DNA of 49,388 bases from Gnetum montanum (Eukaryota; Streptophyta; Gnetopsida; Gnetales; Gnetaceae), in assembly GCA_015680685.1 (NCBI GenBank), contig MNCI01009549.1:200826-250213 (forward strand). The letters run 5' to 3'. The notes under the pieces were generated by a model, which was not told where the DNA came from, searched no databases, and saw only the letters and a list, made by a program, of their open reading frames with translations. Positions 22,261 through 33,962 of this stretch are shown piece after piece (within the stretch, counting starts at the first letter, position 1; each line of letters begins with the position of its first letter). Position numbers and translations under genes: made by a program.

Positions 22261-23609
22261 CTGAGATGTTCCATGCGTTGCCTAGTTCTATAAAAAATTG
22301 TCCCAAACCTATAACCGATGCCCTCAACGAAATACCCATAGCATCCATCAACACTACACAAGTAATAGAATGGTACGATGACATAAAAGAGTACCTTTTA
22401 CAAGGCGAACCGCCACAACATCTGACGAGTACCCAAAAAGATGTAGTGCAAAAATGTTGTTGGCAATATGCATTAATAGGAGATACCTTGTGTCGTAGAC
22501 CCTATGAAGGCATTTTGTTAGTGTGCGTTAGTAGCATCGACGGTCAAACAATCGTGGAACAGGTTCACGAAGGACTTTGCAGAGGGCATATAACATCCAA
22601 AGCAATGGCAACAAAAATTAGATGTTTGGGCTACTACTGGCCACACATGGAGTACGATTGCTTCTCCAAGGTTAGGAAATGTAACATTTGCTAAAGGCAT
22701 GGTAACCTAATACATGTGCCACCTAATGAGTTGCATACGGCACAAATCACATGGCTATTCCAAAAATGGGGATTAGACATCATTGGGCCGATAACACCAC
22801 CATCTTCAGCAGGGCATAGCTTCATCATCACTGCAATCGAATATTTCACAAAATGGGTAGAAGCTATCCCCCTTAGGAAAATCATATCTAAACATGTTTG
22901 CAATTTCATATTAGAAAACATCGTGACCCGCTTTGGTATCTCGATGACCATAGTCACTGAAAATGAGCCACAGTTCAGTAGAATGGATACTAAAAGCTTC
23001 TATGAAAGCCTAGGTATTAAACACTCATTTTCATCACCATATTAGCCACAGAGCAATGGTCAAGCGGAGTCTACAAATAAAATAATCATCATGGTGCTCA
23101 AAAAGATGTTGAATCAAAGCAAGAGACGATGGCACGAGCAGTTAATCTATGCATTATGGGCATACTGAACAACACATCGAACGTCCACAGGTAAGACACC
23201 ATATAGCCTTGTATACGAATCTGAAGCTGTGTTACCTTTGGAGTTACAAGTTCCCTCGTTGCGGATAACGCTCTCTAGCCTCCTCAATGAAGGTTAGAAC
23301 AATGAACTACGCGTTATTGACTTTGACTTAGTGAAGGAAGAAAGGGTATGAGCACTTGATCAAATTGAATGGTACTAGAGACAACAACGGTGACATCATC
23401 AACAAAATCCACATAAGTGGTTGATCAAGGAAGGTGACCCAGTTCTCAAGGTAGTCCGCGAACAAGCGGACAAATTCTCAGCCAACTGGAAAGGGCCTTA
23501 CTTAGTCATCAAGGCATATGATAATAGGGCATTCAAACTCACCGACATGGACGGAAACGAGTTCGCCAATCCTACAAATCATGTGTACCAGAAACCATTC
23601 TACATCTGA
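22261..23609 (+). pseudogene. INT: Element T integrase
   Basis: Inserts the DNA copy into the genome. The zinc domain H-x-H-C-x2-C is intact (VHEGLCRGHI, KVRKCNIC, then RHGN after a TAG). Core: GLDIIGPI with the first Asp intact (22776-22778), IVTENEPQF where the second Asp reads Glu (22959-22961), and NGQAESTN with the Glu intact (23067-23069). The carboxy-terminal part has LIKEGDPVLKVV and WKGPYLVIKA and ends at a TGA at 23607-23609. Several TAG/TGA codons fall between 23,043 and 23,390. Confidence 0.88.
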
Positions 23610-24000
23610 TGAGCTTAAGGTACGTATCGGTCCTGGCATCACGACCTAAAACTGGTACCACAGAACAATCCGGGAGTTATGACTTAAAACTAGCGCCACA
23701 AAACATCCTAGCGTCATGATAGTAAATTAACACCACAGAGCTCTATTCGGTATGACACTAAACTGCCACGCTTGTCCATCACAGTCCACTAAGACTATAA
23801 ACTAGCTTACCTCTTCATAGTCCGCCACAACTATAAACTAGCATTGCACCATTCACTACGACGATAAACTAGCGACGTCCAAAGGATTATGACGTGAAAC
23901 TAATCCATAACAGTCTGCTAAGACTACAAACTGGTGACATCATCAACAACCTGGCGTCGTTTGAAAAGAAATGCTGCTGCAATCGACTGTACGTGCTCAC
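23610..24000 (+). repeat. Element T 3' UTR degenerate tandem repeats
   Basis: About ten diverged units of 25-40 bp with core ATGAC-ATAAACTAGC, in variants such as GACTATAAACTAGC and GACGATAAACTAGC. Arrays in 3' UTRs are known in Ogre/Tat elements and can seed satellites. Here the same unit also borders the PR-RT spacer. Confidence 0.7.
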
Positions 24001-25060
24001 CAAAAATCCTGCCGCCTGATTTGTCACATAGACCTAGATGAAAATGATGTTGTTCAAGATTTTGTTTGCCTTGAAACTCCACATGATGGCTCCATTCCAT
24101 CGACTACATTCAAGTTTAAAGTGTTTAGCTAACTGAATCATTTGTGGTTTTCTTGTCCCCTTGGAGTTGTGTTTGCAGGATGACATGCTTGAGGTGTTCG
24201 TGCACAAATGCACTTCATCATGACAACAAGGTATCACATTCTTCCTAACGCTCGCAACTAGGTTCATCAATCTGTCCATAAGTACATTTCCAACTCTGAT
24301 GCATTCCCTATTACTCATCATGTTCTCTTTACCCTACTCAGTTACAATCCCTTGATATAATATTCATCCCAAAACTCTTGATGCACTGTTGCACATTATG
24401 ATTCTCTAAGCAGTTGCAGCACAAAACACAATGCATAGCACATGATACAAAGGCAAGCGCATGAGCATAAGTACGGCACAAAAAGCAAGCTCTTTCAAAA
24501 AGTTCAAAAAAAAAGGTCAAAGAGCAAAATGCACGGAAAAGGTCTTCATGACCCCATTAATACCATGGTTTAAAGACCATTGGCTCTTCTCATTACAAGC
24601 CCCAAGCGAGAAGGTGATTGTCTTGGAAAAACACTTGTGTCTCAAATGATCATGTTGCACATCATCGCGTGGCTTTGGTTGTTCACAATGGGCTCCCTTA
24701 AACATGACGCAAGGGTCTTGTTTCTCCAAAGAATGCACCCCCATCCCTTGGTTCTAAATCCGCTATACATTGGTTGTTGACAAGGACCAAAGACATAACT
24801 CGTTCACGCAAGAGCATTCCTCTCCCATAATTCTGGCAACACTTATAACCCTTAATCATCTTTGATTTCCCTGGTTACAACCAATCCCCTCACATCTTGA
24901 ACTACATTTCTCCAATCCCTTGTACTTTTGAACACTGTGCAATGACATCCAGCCAGGGGCCAATCGACAATGCTTGGTACTTGGCTATTCATGGTGTTTT
25001 GTACTTCTTTGTCAATGCCTCTCGAGTGGATTCCTCCATATGTAAACAAAGAGGGATCAA
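24001..25060 (+). other. Element T 3' UTR and polypurine tract
   Basis: No convincing ORF on either strand; short open frames (for example 24034-24321 minus) lack family motifs. The purine tract AAACAAAGAGGGA at about 25,044-25,056 lies just before the 3' LTR start at 25061 and would prime plus-strand DNA synthesis. Confidence 0.6.
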
Positions 25061-26925
25061 TGAAACACCACAAAACTTCAGCTTAACACTTTGAAACAAG
25101 AACGAGTCAAGCCCTTTTCAACATTCAAGAGGCAAAACTTGACTAAGGCATGGAACTCATGCCCAGCTTGTTCAAGCCAGCTTGCTCATGCTGTCAAGCT
25201 AGCTTGCCCTTAGTATGACCAACCCTGACAGCTTCCAAATCAGGTCAAAATAATCCTAAATTGAATGAGCAAGGCCCCCTCGGGGCCCACTGATGACCGC
25301 TCCAAGTTTTAGCATCCAAAATCCAAGATCTCAAGTCAAAATCGCATAAATCTTACTACTCACGCTGAGGTCACAACCAAGTCATGCTGGTAGTGTGAGT
25401 CAAACGTGAGTCCAGCATAAGTAACTCTAAACAACCTCAAAACAGTGTTAAAATGGCTTCATTTCAAGGGTACAAGGCCCCCTTGAGGTCCACTAATGAT
25501 TGCTCCAAGTCCCAACCCTTAGAATTCTGATTTCAAGCTCAAAAATACTCTATTTTCAGTGTTCATGTTGGTGTCACGCTAGAGTCACGCCCAGCTCACG
25601 CTAACAGCATGAGCCCAGCGTGAGCTGCCAAAATGACCCACATTAAGGCATAAACAGGCTCAGACTCAGCATGCAGATTGTCCCTAAGGCCAAGCAGTAG
25701 TTACACTTGAAAGACAGATCTCAAAAAATCAAGATTTGGTATGAAATGTACCATCTCAGCTTGCTCACGCTGAGGTCACGCTGACAGCATGAGCCCAGCA
25801 TGAGCTTCCAAAAGTGGCCCAAATCTAAGTACAGACAGGCTCAAATTAAACATACAGGATGCCCTTAAGGTTAGGTAGCAGTTGCGCTTCAAAAACAAGT
25901 CTTAAAGGTGGGATTTTGACACAAAACACATCATTTTTGGTCATGCACGTTGAGGTCACACTGAGGTCATGCTAGCAGAGTGAGCCCAGCGTGAGCACAG
26001 GTCACGACCAAGCAAAAGTACTTCAAACACACACTGGTGACCTTGATGAAGCAAAAACATTTCTAGCAGTAGCCAAGTCACAGATCCAGAAATTCCAAGC
26101 AAGCCGGAGGCAAGCTCTCTTGTTGTACATTATCAATCATTGTAAATTTTTCACATTTTTTAAGCTTGTCAAGCTCTTACATTACAGATGGTACATGGGC
26201 GTAAGCTAGCTTGCGCAAGCTAGAACAGATTGTAAAATATAGTGCATCCAGTCTAGGACGTAGTCTGCCTATGTACACCTGTCACGCAATCCATTTTTCG
26301 CTAATCTCACAGCCATTGACCTCATTCGCAAATCCTACTCCCGAGCCTAGAAAAATGTATAAATACCCCGTTGATTAACATAAATAAGGGTTGGCAATTT
26401 TGCAAAAATGATGACCTAAAGAGCATTCATTGGCAACCTTCGATGCTCAAGCGCACACGATCCCTAGCACTTGAGCATCTGCAAATGCTTCATCCTTCAT
26501 CCCAGGGCTTGACGCTTGACCTACCATTTGCACACGCAGCTACGTTTTGACCGGTGCACTTTGTTCTCTAAATCAGTACAATACAGTCTTTTGCCTTCCA
26601 TTACACTATTTACATTATTCTGGTTCATTGTGCTGTTTACATTATTCTGGTTCACTTTTTTACATTCGCATCATTCATTTTCGTTCTTACGTTACATCTA
26701 CACTCCGTTTACGTATTCGTGTTACGCTTGTTACAATAACCCTAGCACAAGCCATAGCTTACGCTCGAGGAAGTCCTTAGTTGATTTGCATGCAGACCAT
26801 CCAAGGCACTCTACCTTTGTTTTTCTAGCTTACCCTCATGCGAAGGCAGGGTCATCTGTATATCTCCGGAGATCTTTCGGCGTTCATTTTCCTCCACCCT
26901 TACGTCGATGATTTCGGATGGTACA
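25061..26925 (+). mobile_element. Element T 3' LTR
   Basis: 1,865 bp, same ends and motif order as the 5' LTR. The 18-bp palindrome is perfectly kept (26206-26223), as is TATAAATA (26358-26365). The CACGCTG hairpins are more decayed, mostly to CATGCTG or CACACTG. The 3' LTR has short insertions relative to the 5' LTR (for example near 26,180 and 26,790). Confidence 0.9.
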
Positions 26926-26930
26926 GGGAA
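26926..26930 (+). repeat. Target-site duplication GGGAA, right copy
   Basis: Exact duplicate of 7799-7803; element R gag resumes at 26931 in the phase left at 7803. Confidence 0.9.
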
Positions 26931-28230
26931 CACATGAACCCTTGGATGCTGCCATGGGTAGATAATATTCACTCTTACACTAATACCTTGGCCATGATTA
27001 TTCCATGGTTATTCTCAGAGGGAAAAAATTTGCCACATCATAGATGGACTTAGAGCAGAAACTAGAAGAACTCTTAGGGTGTATCCTCAAGGAAGACTAT
27101 TTGAACTAAGAGCTCATTAGATCTAAAGGTTGATAGAGTAGGTAGCGAAAGAAGAAGGTGAACTGAGAAAAAGGAAAAGTGTAGAAGAGTATAATAAGGA
27201 TCCTTCTATTAAGAAATGGGAGGTCTAGTTTTGTGACAAGGAGGAGTCACCACTCGATGAAGTGGTGAATAAGAAAACCTTACCCATCCAAAAATCTATG
27301 TTTGATATCTTGGCAAAGGTTGATAAATTATGGGACTCTTTGAATGAAAAATACTAAACTGCTATGAAGATTGCTAAAGAATCCAAAGAGAAAAACAGTG
27401 ATCATAACCATAGAAGGCAAAAAGAAGCTGAATGTGCCTATAAGAGAGGTAAGGGCAAAGCTATTGCAGTAGAAGAAGTTGTGGAGACAGACTCTGAAGA
27501 TGATACTAGTTGTGACATCTATCAATATGAACATCCAAAGGGGTGTTTCCCTATGGTGTCATGCTTACAAGAGTTTAGGGTGTACGCATTGAATCCTCAA
27601 ATAGCACATAGGCAACCACCCAGACAATTGCCTTATCCTCAAGGCAATCCAAGATAGTTCCACCAACAACAATAAGCTTACTACCCAAGTGGAGCTCCAT
27701 CACAACCATATGAGCAATACCAACAATGGCACCAACCACAATCATGGGGAATGCTACCACCAAGACAACAATATCCTTACAAGCAACTAGATCCATATGG
27801 GTACTATGTTTAGCAACCTATCTCTCTAAGAAGTTCTACAAGTCATACCCCATTTCAACATCATTATTACCCTCCAAAGTATCACTAAGCACATTCATCA
27901 TCTACTCAAGGAGAAAACTCATATCCATGCCACCCTCTACATCCATCTGCACATGCACCTCTGCCCTCAACTTAGTTACCTCTTGCTCCAACCATGCAAG
28001 GTGAGATTCCTCCATAGCCACAACAATGAAATGCTACAAGGGCTATACATTCACAACCAGCTTTCTAGCCAAGTGGTTCAGACAATCTATCTAGAAAAAT
28101 ACACTTCTTCTAACCCCAACAGTCCTCTCCAATCCTCACAACCTAGTACAGCTGATCGCCCTACATCTCTAGTACCCTCATCCTCTGCATTAAATACTTT
28201 CAAGTACACTTCAAACCAAACGCTGCCTGG
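26931..28230 (+). pseudogene. gag: Element R gag, 3' part
   Basis: Continuation of the capsid core: HEPLDAAMGR, YLGHDYSMVILRGKKFATS and MDLEQKLEELLG match the Athila capsid second half. A frameshift occurs between about 27,050 and 27,360. The next part has SMFDILAKVDKLWDSLNEKY (also in N at 44,160-44,230). A degraded zinc knuckle, CDIYQYEHPKGC, sits at 27511-27546 with the second Cys replaced by Tyr (TGT to TAT). A Pro/Gln/Tyr-rich tail follows with many stops. Confidence 0.7.
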
Positions 28231-28710
28231 GATCTACGCTGTAATGCTAACTCATGTTGTTTCTGATTCAATCAAGGTTGGCAACTTTCCTACAAAAAGA
28301 TTTGACCTAGGAAGTCCAATCATTTACCTGCAAATCATCAAACATGAGCCATGCAAGGCTCTTCTTGATTCTGGTTTCAATGTCAATCTCATCTCCCATG
28401 ACATGTACAAGGCCTAGATCCTACCACCTCTTAATAAAGGCAACATTTGTTTAGAATTGGTAAACCAGTCAATTATTGTCCCTTTAGGATTAGTAGAGGA
28501 CATCGTGACCACGGTTTGTGGGTTGTCCTATCTTGTTGATTTTTTGGTGATCAAGGTTGAAAACTACAAAGGTGACTTCCCCATCAGTATGGAAAGGGTT
28601 TGGTTAAGCACGGTTGATGCACATATGGGCATGAGGGACCTCTCCTTGGAAATCTCCAAGGAATGAATTTAGAAAGTTAGAGAAGAAGCGTATTCCATGC
28701 ATTACGTATA
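28231..28710 (+). pseudogene. pro: Element R protease
   Basis: Aspartic protease: CKALLDSGFNVNLISHDMYK with the D-S-G triplet intact (Asp at 28367-28369), then VEDIVTTVCGLSYLVDFLVI and GDFPISMERVW. Element N's protease (42,820-43,200) aligns through the same blocks but has lost the triplet. A TAG follows the first block, and the frame is then open to the stop at 28664-28666. Confidence 0.75.
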
Positions 28711-29170
28711 GTGATAACGAGTGTAATTATGTGCAAAAGATTTGATTCATCAAAAGTACATACATCAAACCATGCAATCAATGTGCATAAGAAACAGATA
28801 TTCAAATGTGTGTATGTAATAGCCACAAAACAGGAGGGCACCCAGTGGCTGATAATTGACTCAGATAGTAGCACATTATGCTTGGAACCAACTGAGAGCC
28901 TAACATGTGCTTATGTTGAAAGCATGGATGAACTTGAGCAAGTTCATCACCAACTCTCTAATAATGAAGATGACAACACCTATTGGGGAGAGTTGGAACT
29001 CCTTGATAACTTCAAACAAGAGGCCCTAGAGCTGAAAAATTTACTAGTCGACATGGAATATGCATTTTTAAACAATGGTAAAATAGTCATCATCAATGCC
29101 AAACTAGCTCATAAAAAAAAAAGCTGTTAAAGGTGGTTAACAAATGGCCAACAGCCTTTGCTTGGTCATA
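28711..29170 (+). pseudogene. Element R protease-RT linker
   Basis: A well-kept 139-codon frame with DSDSSTLCLEPTESLTCAYV and an acidic middle (EDDNTYWGELELLDNF), in a different frame from protease. It sits where Athila-type pol has a linker. No catalytic motif is seen. Confidence 0.5.
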
Positions 29171-30100
29171 TCCCAAGCTGACAAGAATCAATCCAAGGAT
29201 ATGCCAACATTGCATTTACATCGATACAACCATGAAGCCAAGAAGGTAGCTGCACAGATGGTTAAACCTCAAATTGAAGCAGATTGTCAAGGAGGAAATA
29301 AAGAAACTCCTCAAGGCAGGGTTCATCTATCCCATTGCAGATAGTGAGTGGGTTAGCCCACTCGTAATTGTATCAAAGAAAGATGGTAACTGGTGAGTCT
29401 GCATTGATTTCAGGTTGTTAAATATGGCAATGTTGAAATATCATTTTCCATTGTCATTTATGGATCAAGTGTTGGACATCATATCTAGGCATTACTATTA
29501 TAGCTTCTTGGATGTTATAGTGGCTATAACCAAATCCAAATTGCACCAAAAGATTAGGCCAAGATAACATTCACGAGTCCCTGGGGGACTTTTGCATATT
29601 GTAAGATGCCATTTGGTCTATGCAATGCCCTTGCAACATTTCAACGCTTGGTCCTTAGCATATTTCAACAACAGATCGATAGTGGTATGGAAGTCTTTAT
29701 GGATGACTTCTCTACCTATGGAGCTACGTTTAAGCAAGTCTTGGACTGCCTTGAGCAAGTACTGAAGAGATGTGTTGAAACAAATCTGCAGCTCAATTAG
29801 TAGAAGAGTCATCTCATGGTCCAAGGCATTGTGTTAAAGCACTGAATTTTACAAGAAGGGATTAAGGTAGACCCAAAAAAAGATCAAGGTCATCTAAGGA
29901 ATTACATGTCAACTAGAGACAATCAAAGATTTCAGATTGTTCCTTGGACACACTAGCTACTATCGGTGATTCATAGAGAATTTCTCTAAGATTGCAAAAC
30001 TATTGGTAGAGCTTACAAAGAAAGATGCACCTTTCATCTGGACCAAGGAATGTGAACATGCATTCTAGTAGTTAAAGGAGAAATTTGTAGAAACACCAAT
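29171..30100 (+). pseudogene. RT: Element R reverse transcriptase
   Basis: Athila-like RT. Blocks: AGFIYPIADSEWVSPLVIVS, CIDFRLLNMA, the LD-YSGYNQI motif (one base lost near 29,510), TSPWGTFAYCKMPFGLCNAL, ATFQRLVLSIFQQQ and EVFMDDFSTYG (F-M-D-D, Asp codons from 29702), typical of Athila. The thumb is visible to about 30,060 (LFLGHTSYYR-like), with stops and at least two frameshifts. Confidence 0.82.
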
Positions 30101-30470
30101 TCCATGGGCACTAGATTGATTCAAACCATTTTACATCATGACAGATGCATCTAATTATGCTTTGGGAGCAATGCTTACACAATTGGACGATAAAAAATGT
30201 CCATATTACATCCACTACGTAAGTTGAAGCATTATGGGTGCACAGTTGAATTATACCACAATTGAAAAAGAACTAATGGCAGTGGTGTATGCTCTTGAGA
30301 AGTTTAGGCACTATGTGCTTGGCTATAAAGTATTTATGCACATAGATCACAATGTCATACCCTTCCTGATGAATAAACCAACGATGAGCCTTAATAACAG
30401 TGGTAAATCGAAAAGGGGATGAGAATGTGGTCACTAACCACCTCTCTTGATTAAGATGGGACAACAAAGA
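30101..30470 (+). pseudogene. RH: Element R RNase H
   Basis: KPFYIMTDASNYALGAMLTQ, with the first catalytic Asp kept, then NYTTIEKELMAVVYALEKFR and VFMHIDHNVIPFL with the third acid. Only one RNase H domain follows RT, unlike element T. One TAG and one frameshift lie between the two blocks. Confidence 0.78.
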
Positions 30471-31759
30471 AGAGGAAAGCCTAATCTCTCATCAATTCTG
30501 AGATGAACTCCTCTTTATTGCTGCAATCAATGAACAAATGCCTGCAAAAACAACCTGGTATGATGGCATCCTCACCTATCTTCTCACTCAAAAGATGCCA
30601 CAAGATCTTGACTTTAGAAAGAAGCAACAATTTCTTCATTGAGCTAAATACTTCATGGAAATCAACAGACACCTCTACAAGGTGTCCACCAATGGCTTGA
30701 TTTGTTGGTGTGTCTTTGATGAAGATCAACTGCACATTCTCTAGGATGCTCACGAAGGGCCTTGTGGAGGCCACTACGTAGGGAGATGCACAACCATAAA
30801 AATCCTGATAGTAAGATACTATTGCCCTATAATATTTAAGGATGTCTACCAATTTGTTTGATCTTGTGAACATTTTCATCGAGATGGTGGGATGACCGCT
30901 TGAATGGAAGGCCCTCAATAGTGGATTCAACCACTAGAACCTTTTGACATATGGGGCGTTGGATTCCACCAATGGAAAGATGTATGTCATCATAGCAGTT
31001 GACTACTGCATAAAGTGGACAAAAGTAGCAGTTGTCACTGATTATACATCATCCACTACTGCTAGATTTATACAACAAAATGTTGTAAATAGGTTTGGGG
31101 TGCCATGTGCACTAATTTCTAACAATGGAACTCATTTCACAAGTGCTAATTTTAGAAAGTTAATGCAACACTTGGGGGTTAAACATAAATTAAAAACACC
31201 CTATCACCCCCAAGCCAATGGTCAAGCAGAGGTAACCAACAGGGAGATTACAAAAATCCTAACATTGACCATTAGCAAATATAGGAAAGATTGGAGTACA
31301 AAACTCAACGATGCCCTTTGGGCCTACCATTCAACATGGAAACTTCCTGTTGGCTATTCTCTCTACGAGTTAGTGGACCAAAAACTTCCAATGCTACTGA
31401 TTCAATCTAAACTCCATATGCTCTCAATAACCTGTGATCTGAATCTTAACCTAAGTCTAGCATAGAAAGAAAGATTGATCAACCTCAATGTGCTAAATTA
31501 AAATCGATTGGTGGCCCTATCTTTGAATTAAGTGCACAAGACATTCAATAAGCAACGTCATGACCTTAAAATACAAAAAGTAAAACTTCAACTAGGAGAT
31601 AAGGTTCTTTATTGGAACCCCACACATGTACCCGAGAAGATAAAATTCCAAACATTATGGAAGGGACCTTATATAATTGATCAAACCTTTCCCTCTAGGG
31701 CCATGTTAATCTACAAACTTGAAAGCCTAAATAAAAATCAGTTGGTCAACATCCAATAA
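30471..31759 (+). pseudogene. INT: Element R integrase
   Basis: The amino-terminal zinc region (30,480-30,930) is scrambled by frameshifts; HEGPCGGHYVGR-like residues are still legible near 30,750. Core, frame 30944: VIIAVDYCIKWTKVAVVTDY, then LISNNGTHFTSANFRKLMQH, where the second catalytic Asp reads Asn, then YHPQANGQAEVTN with the Glu intact. The first Asp site reads FDIWGVGF instead of the usual IDFMG. The carboxy-terminal part has LQLGDKVLYWNPTHVPEKIK and WKGPYIIDQTF. It ends at TAA 31757-31759. Confidence 0.82.
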
Positions 31760-33362
31760 GTGAATCCTTTCCTAGAACCAAGATAAGCCAGTGTAACTAC
31801 CACCTTAATAGATAGACAACCACATTCCATTTTTTGAATCTCCTCCTTCCAACTCAGTCATGGGGGAGATGGCTATCCATGCTAATTATCCATATGGCTT
31901 CTCAGTTTTTCTAGTTCTTTTTTTCCACATTGTTGATTTTATAAGTTATTTATTTTACAAATTTTTAATTTTCAAAATTTTCCCAATTTTACACCATTGT
32001 TAGTACCTTCTTAATTATTTTACACTTTCTCATATATTTTACTTTGATTTGTTTTATTTTTTTTAAGTGTGACTTTTCATTATTTTTGCTAATAAAAGTG
32101 CTTTATTGCCACAAGACACAGTGCCACTGTTGTTGTTTACTAATGATGGTTTGTGCTTAATGTTGTGATTGTAAATGTCTGGTTTCTATTTTTGAATTTT
32201 GATGTCTGATGGCTATGACATGGTTTATTTTTCATAAAACAAGCAGTGAGTCCACGTCATCTGCCTATCCAATAGCCTCTATGATTTTCCTTGTTCTGAA
32301 AGTTTGAGGTCCCTTCCATTAAAGAAATTTTTAATTAATTGGTGATCTTGGTAGTTCCGAAATTGGAAAAGATTCAAAGGTTTCTAGAGGGTGTGACTTC
32401 AAGGGGACTCAATAATCTTTGTACTCTTCTCCTTGCTTGAGTGCTTGAGTGTTTTTCATGAACTTCTTACCATTTCATTCCAACCACTAATGAGAAGTCA
32501 AATAAAGTCTTTGCATGGTGTGGTTTCCATCCAAAAAAAAAAAAAAAAACAAATTTTAAAAAAAAAAACATGATGGAAATTCAAATCACACCCCTTGGAC
32601 AAATAAACGGGCTACAAGCACTGGTTATGGAACTAGAAAGACATGCACCTATGCCTGAAGGTCCCCTCTAACTAAGGACATCTTTCACTTCCTACTTCTC
32701 TTTTCTTCTCTTCATGAAATGGTGGTTATTTTGTGGAAGCACTCTCATGTCTAGAGTGGATGCTCTAGTCTTAAAGTGGTGATGTGAAGTTACTGAAAAA
32801 AGCTAGATTTGGTCTAGACTAAGGATGGATCTTTTTAGGTCATTTTAAACACAAATTCCACAAGGGACCTCTTATGACCTCAATTCAAAATTCCATTCCA
32901 CTTTCTTCATCATCCATCCATGCTGCCATAACTCACCTCATTGTCAGGTTCTATGTTATATGCTATGCCTTAGTCTGATGTGTTTGAATTCTTAGATAGA
33001 TCCTTTTTGTTGTTCCTAACTTTTCATGACCATTAATCAACAGTGGGGCCCACTAACTCCTTAGTTGAGGTTATGCAAGGATAACAAGGGCATGATTATG
33101 CTATGGGGTTTCTCCTATGGGGAGGATCCACTTACATATCTCTTGGTTTGATTAGTTAGGTTCTTTACCTTACACATTGCTACAATCCTTTCACATATTC
33201 CATTGTGCAAGCCACTATGTGCTCCTTAATCTCTCATTTTCCATCCTCTTTCTCCATTTTCTTAATTTTTGGGACTTCAACACCCTCTTCTCATATTTTT
33301 ATCATGTTCGTGGCTGTTTGGACTTTCATTTGATCCTAATTTCATTCAAAATTTCCTTGTAA
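31760..33362 (+). other. Element R post-pol non-coding region
   Basis: No ORF with family motifs. It has A-rich tracts at 32,533-32,570. It aligns patchily with N's region 39,800-38,728 and 5,643-5,100 (shared GGGTGTGACNTCAAGNGGACT, ACTAGAAAGACATG and GGGGAGGATCCACTTA), which shows that the two elements have the same architecture. Confidence 0.6.
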
Positions 33363-33962
33363 TTTTCCTGTTTTGACCAAGTCAACTAAAGTCAATGGTG
33401 GTCAATAGCTGCATCAATGAGGCTTTGTCGACGTAGTCGATCGCATCAACAAGGTCCTGTTGATGCATCATAAAAACTCTATATATATTGCTCCACACTT
33501 TGAAATTTTTTATCATTTGCTTCATAATGCTAGGGAAGTTTTTGTCATTTTTCAGAGCCCACAACCTTCTAGAGCCCATAACTTCTCAATTGTTTGCCCA
33601 AATCACTCCATTCTTTGATCCTGCAGCTGTTGGAGGTAAGCTTTTTATTGTAGGGTCTGTAAACCTTAAAGTTTCTAATGAAATTTTTGAAATTTTTTCT
33701 AACTCTTCAAAAGGGTTAATAAATTTAACAATATACAAACATCAATTTTTTTTCGAGAGTTAACCCTTTCAACATCCTCTGGGATGATTTATTAATAATA
33801 ACAGATAAATAAAATAATGATTTAAGTAATTAAATCAACCATAATCACAACTTAGCCAAGTGTAACTATCCTAAAGAGATAAAGGTATCCCAATTGCTTC
33901 ATGTTACACAGCAATTGCTAACGCATGGTCTTATTGTGATTATAGATGACACTAAGATTGAA
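33363..33962 (+). promoter_or_regulatory. Internal promoter of element R accessory ORF
   Basis: 33,405-33,470 carries GCTGCATCAATGAGGC and related GTCGACG and CATCAACAAGGTCC units, like the U3 repeat of R's own LTR (GCTACATCGATGAGGC), followed by CATAAAAA and TATATATAT at 33480-33488. The leader runs about 470 bp to the likely ATG at 33963. A 91-codon open frame (33488-33763) is probably leader sequence. Confidence 0.55.

Larger units (their letters stand above)
7804..26925 (+). mobile_element. Element T: 19.1-kb Tat-like Ty3/gypsy retrotransposon, whole span
   Basis: Complete-length element bounded by two LTRs and an exact GGGAA duplication. Order: LTR, primer site, leader, gag, protease, 6-kb spacer holding an antisense gene, RT, RNase H, second archaeal-type RNase H, integrase, 3' UTR with degenerate repeats, polypurine tract, LTR. 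The dual RNase H and the C-x2-H gag knuckle point to the Tat lineage (Ogre-like size). It is inactive: there are roughly 37 in-frame stops across gag-pol and several catalytic residues are changed. The first ~380 bp of the two LTRs differ at about 25-30 sites by hand count, mostly transitions. Confidence 0.9.

Noticed and set aside
31850-31875. TCATGGGGGAGATGG after R integrase looked like a polypurine tract with an LTR start.
   Set aside because: No LTR follows; the true tract and LTR are at 37,818-37,830.
32530-32570. A-tract taken as a retroposon poly(A) tail.
   Set aside because: No target duplication or coding body beside it; it aligns with A-rich non-coding sequence of N.
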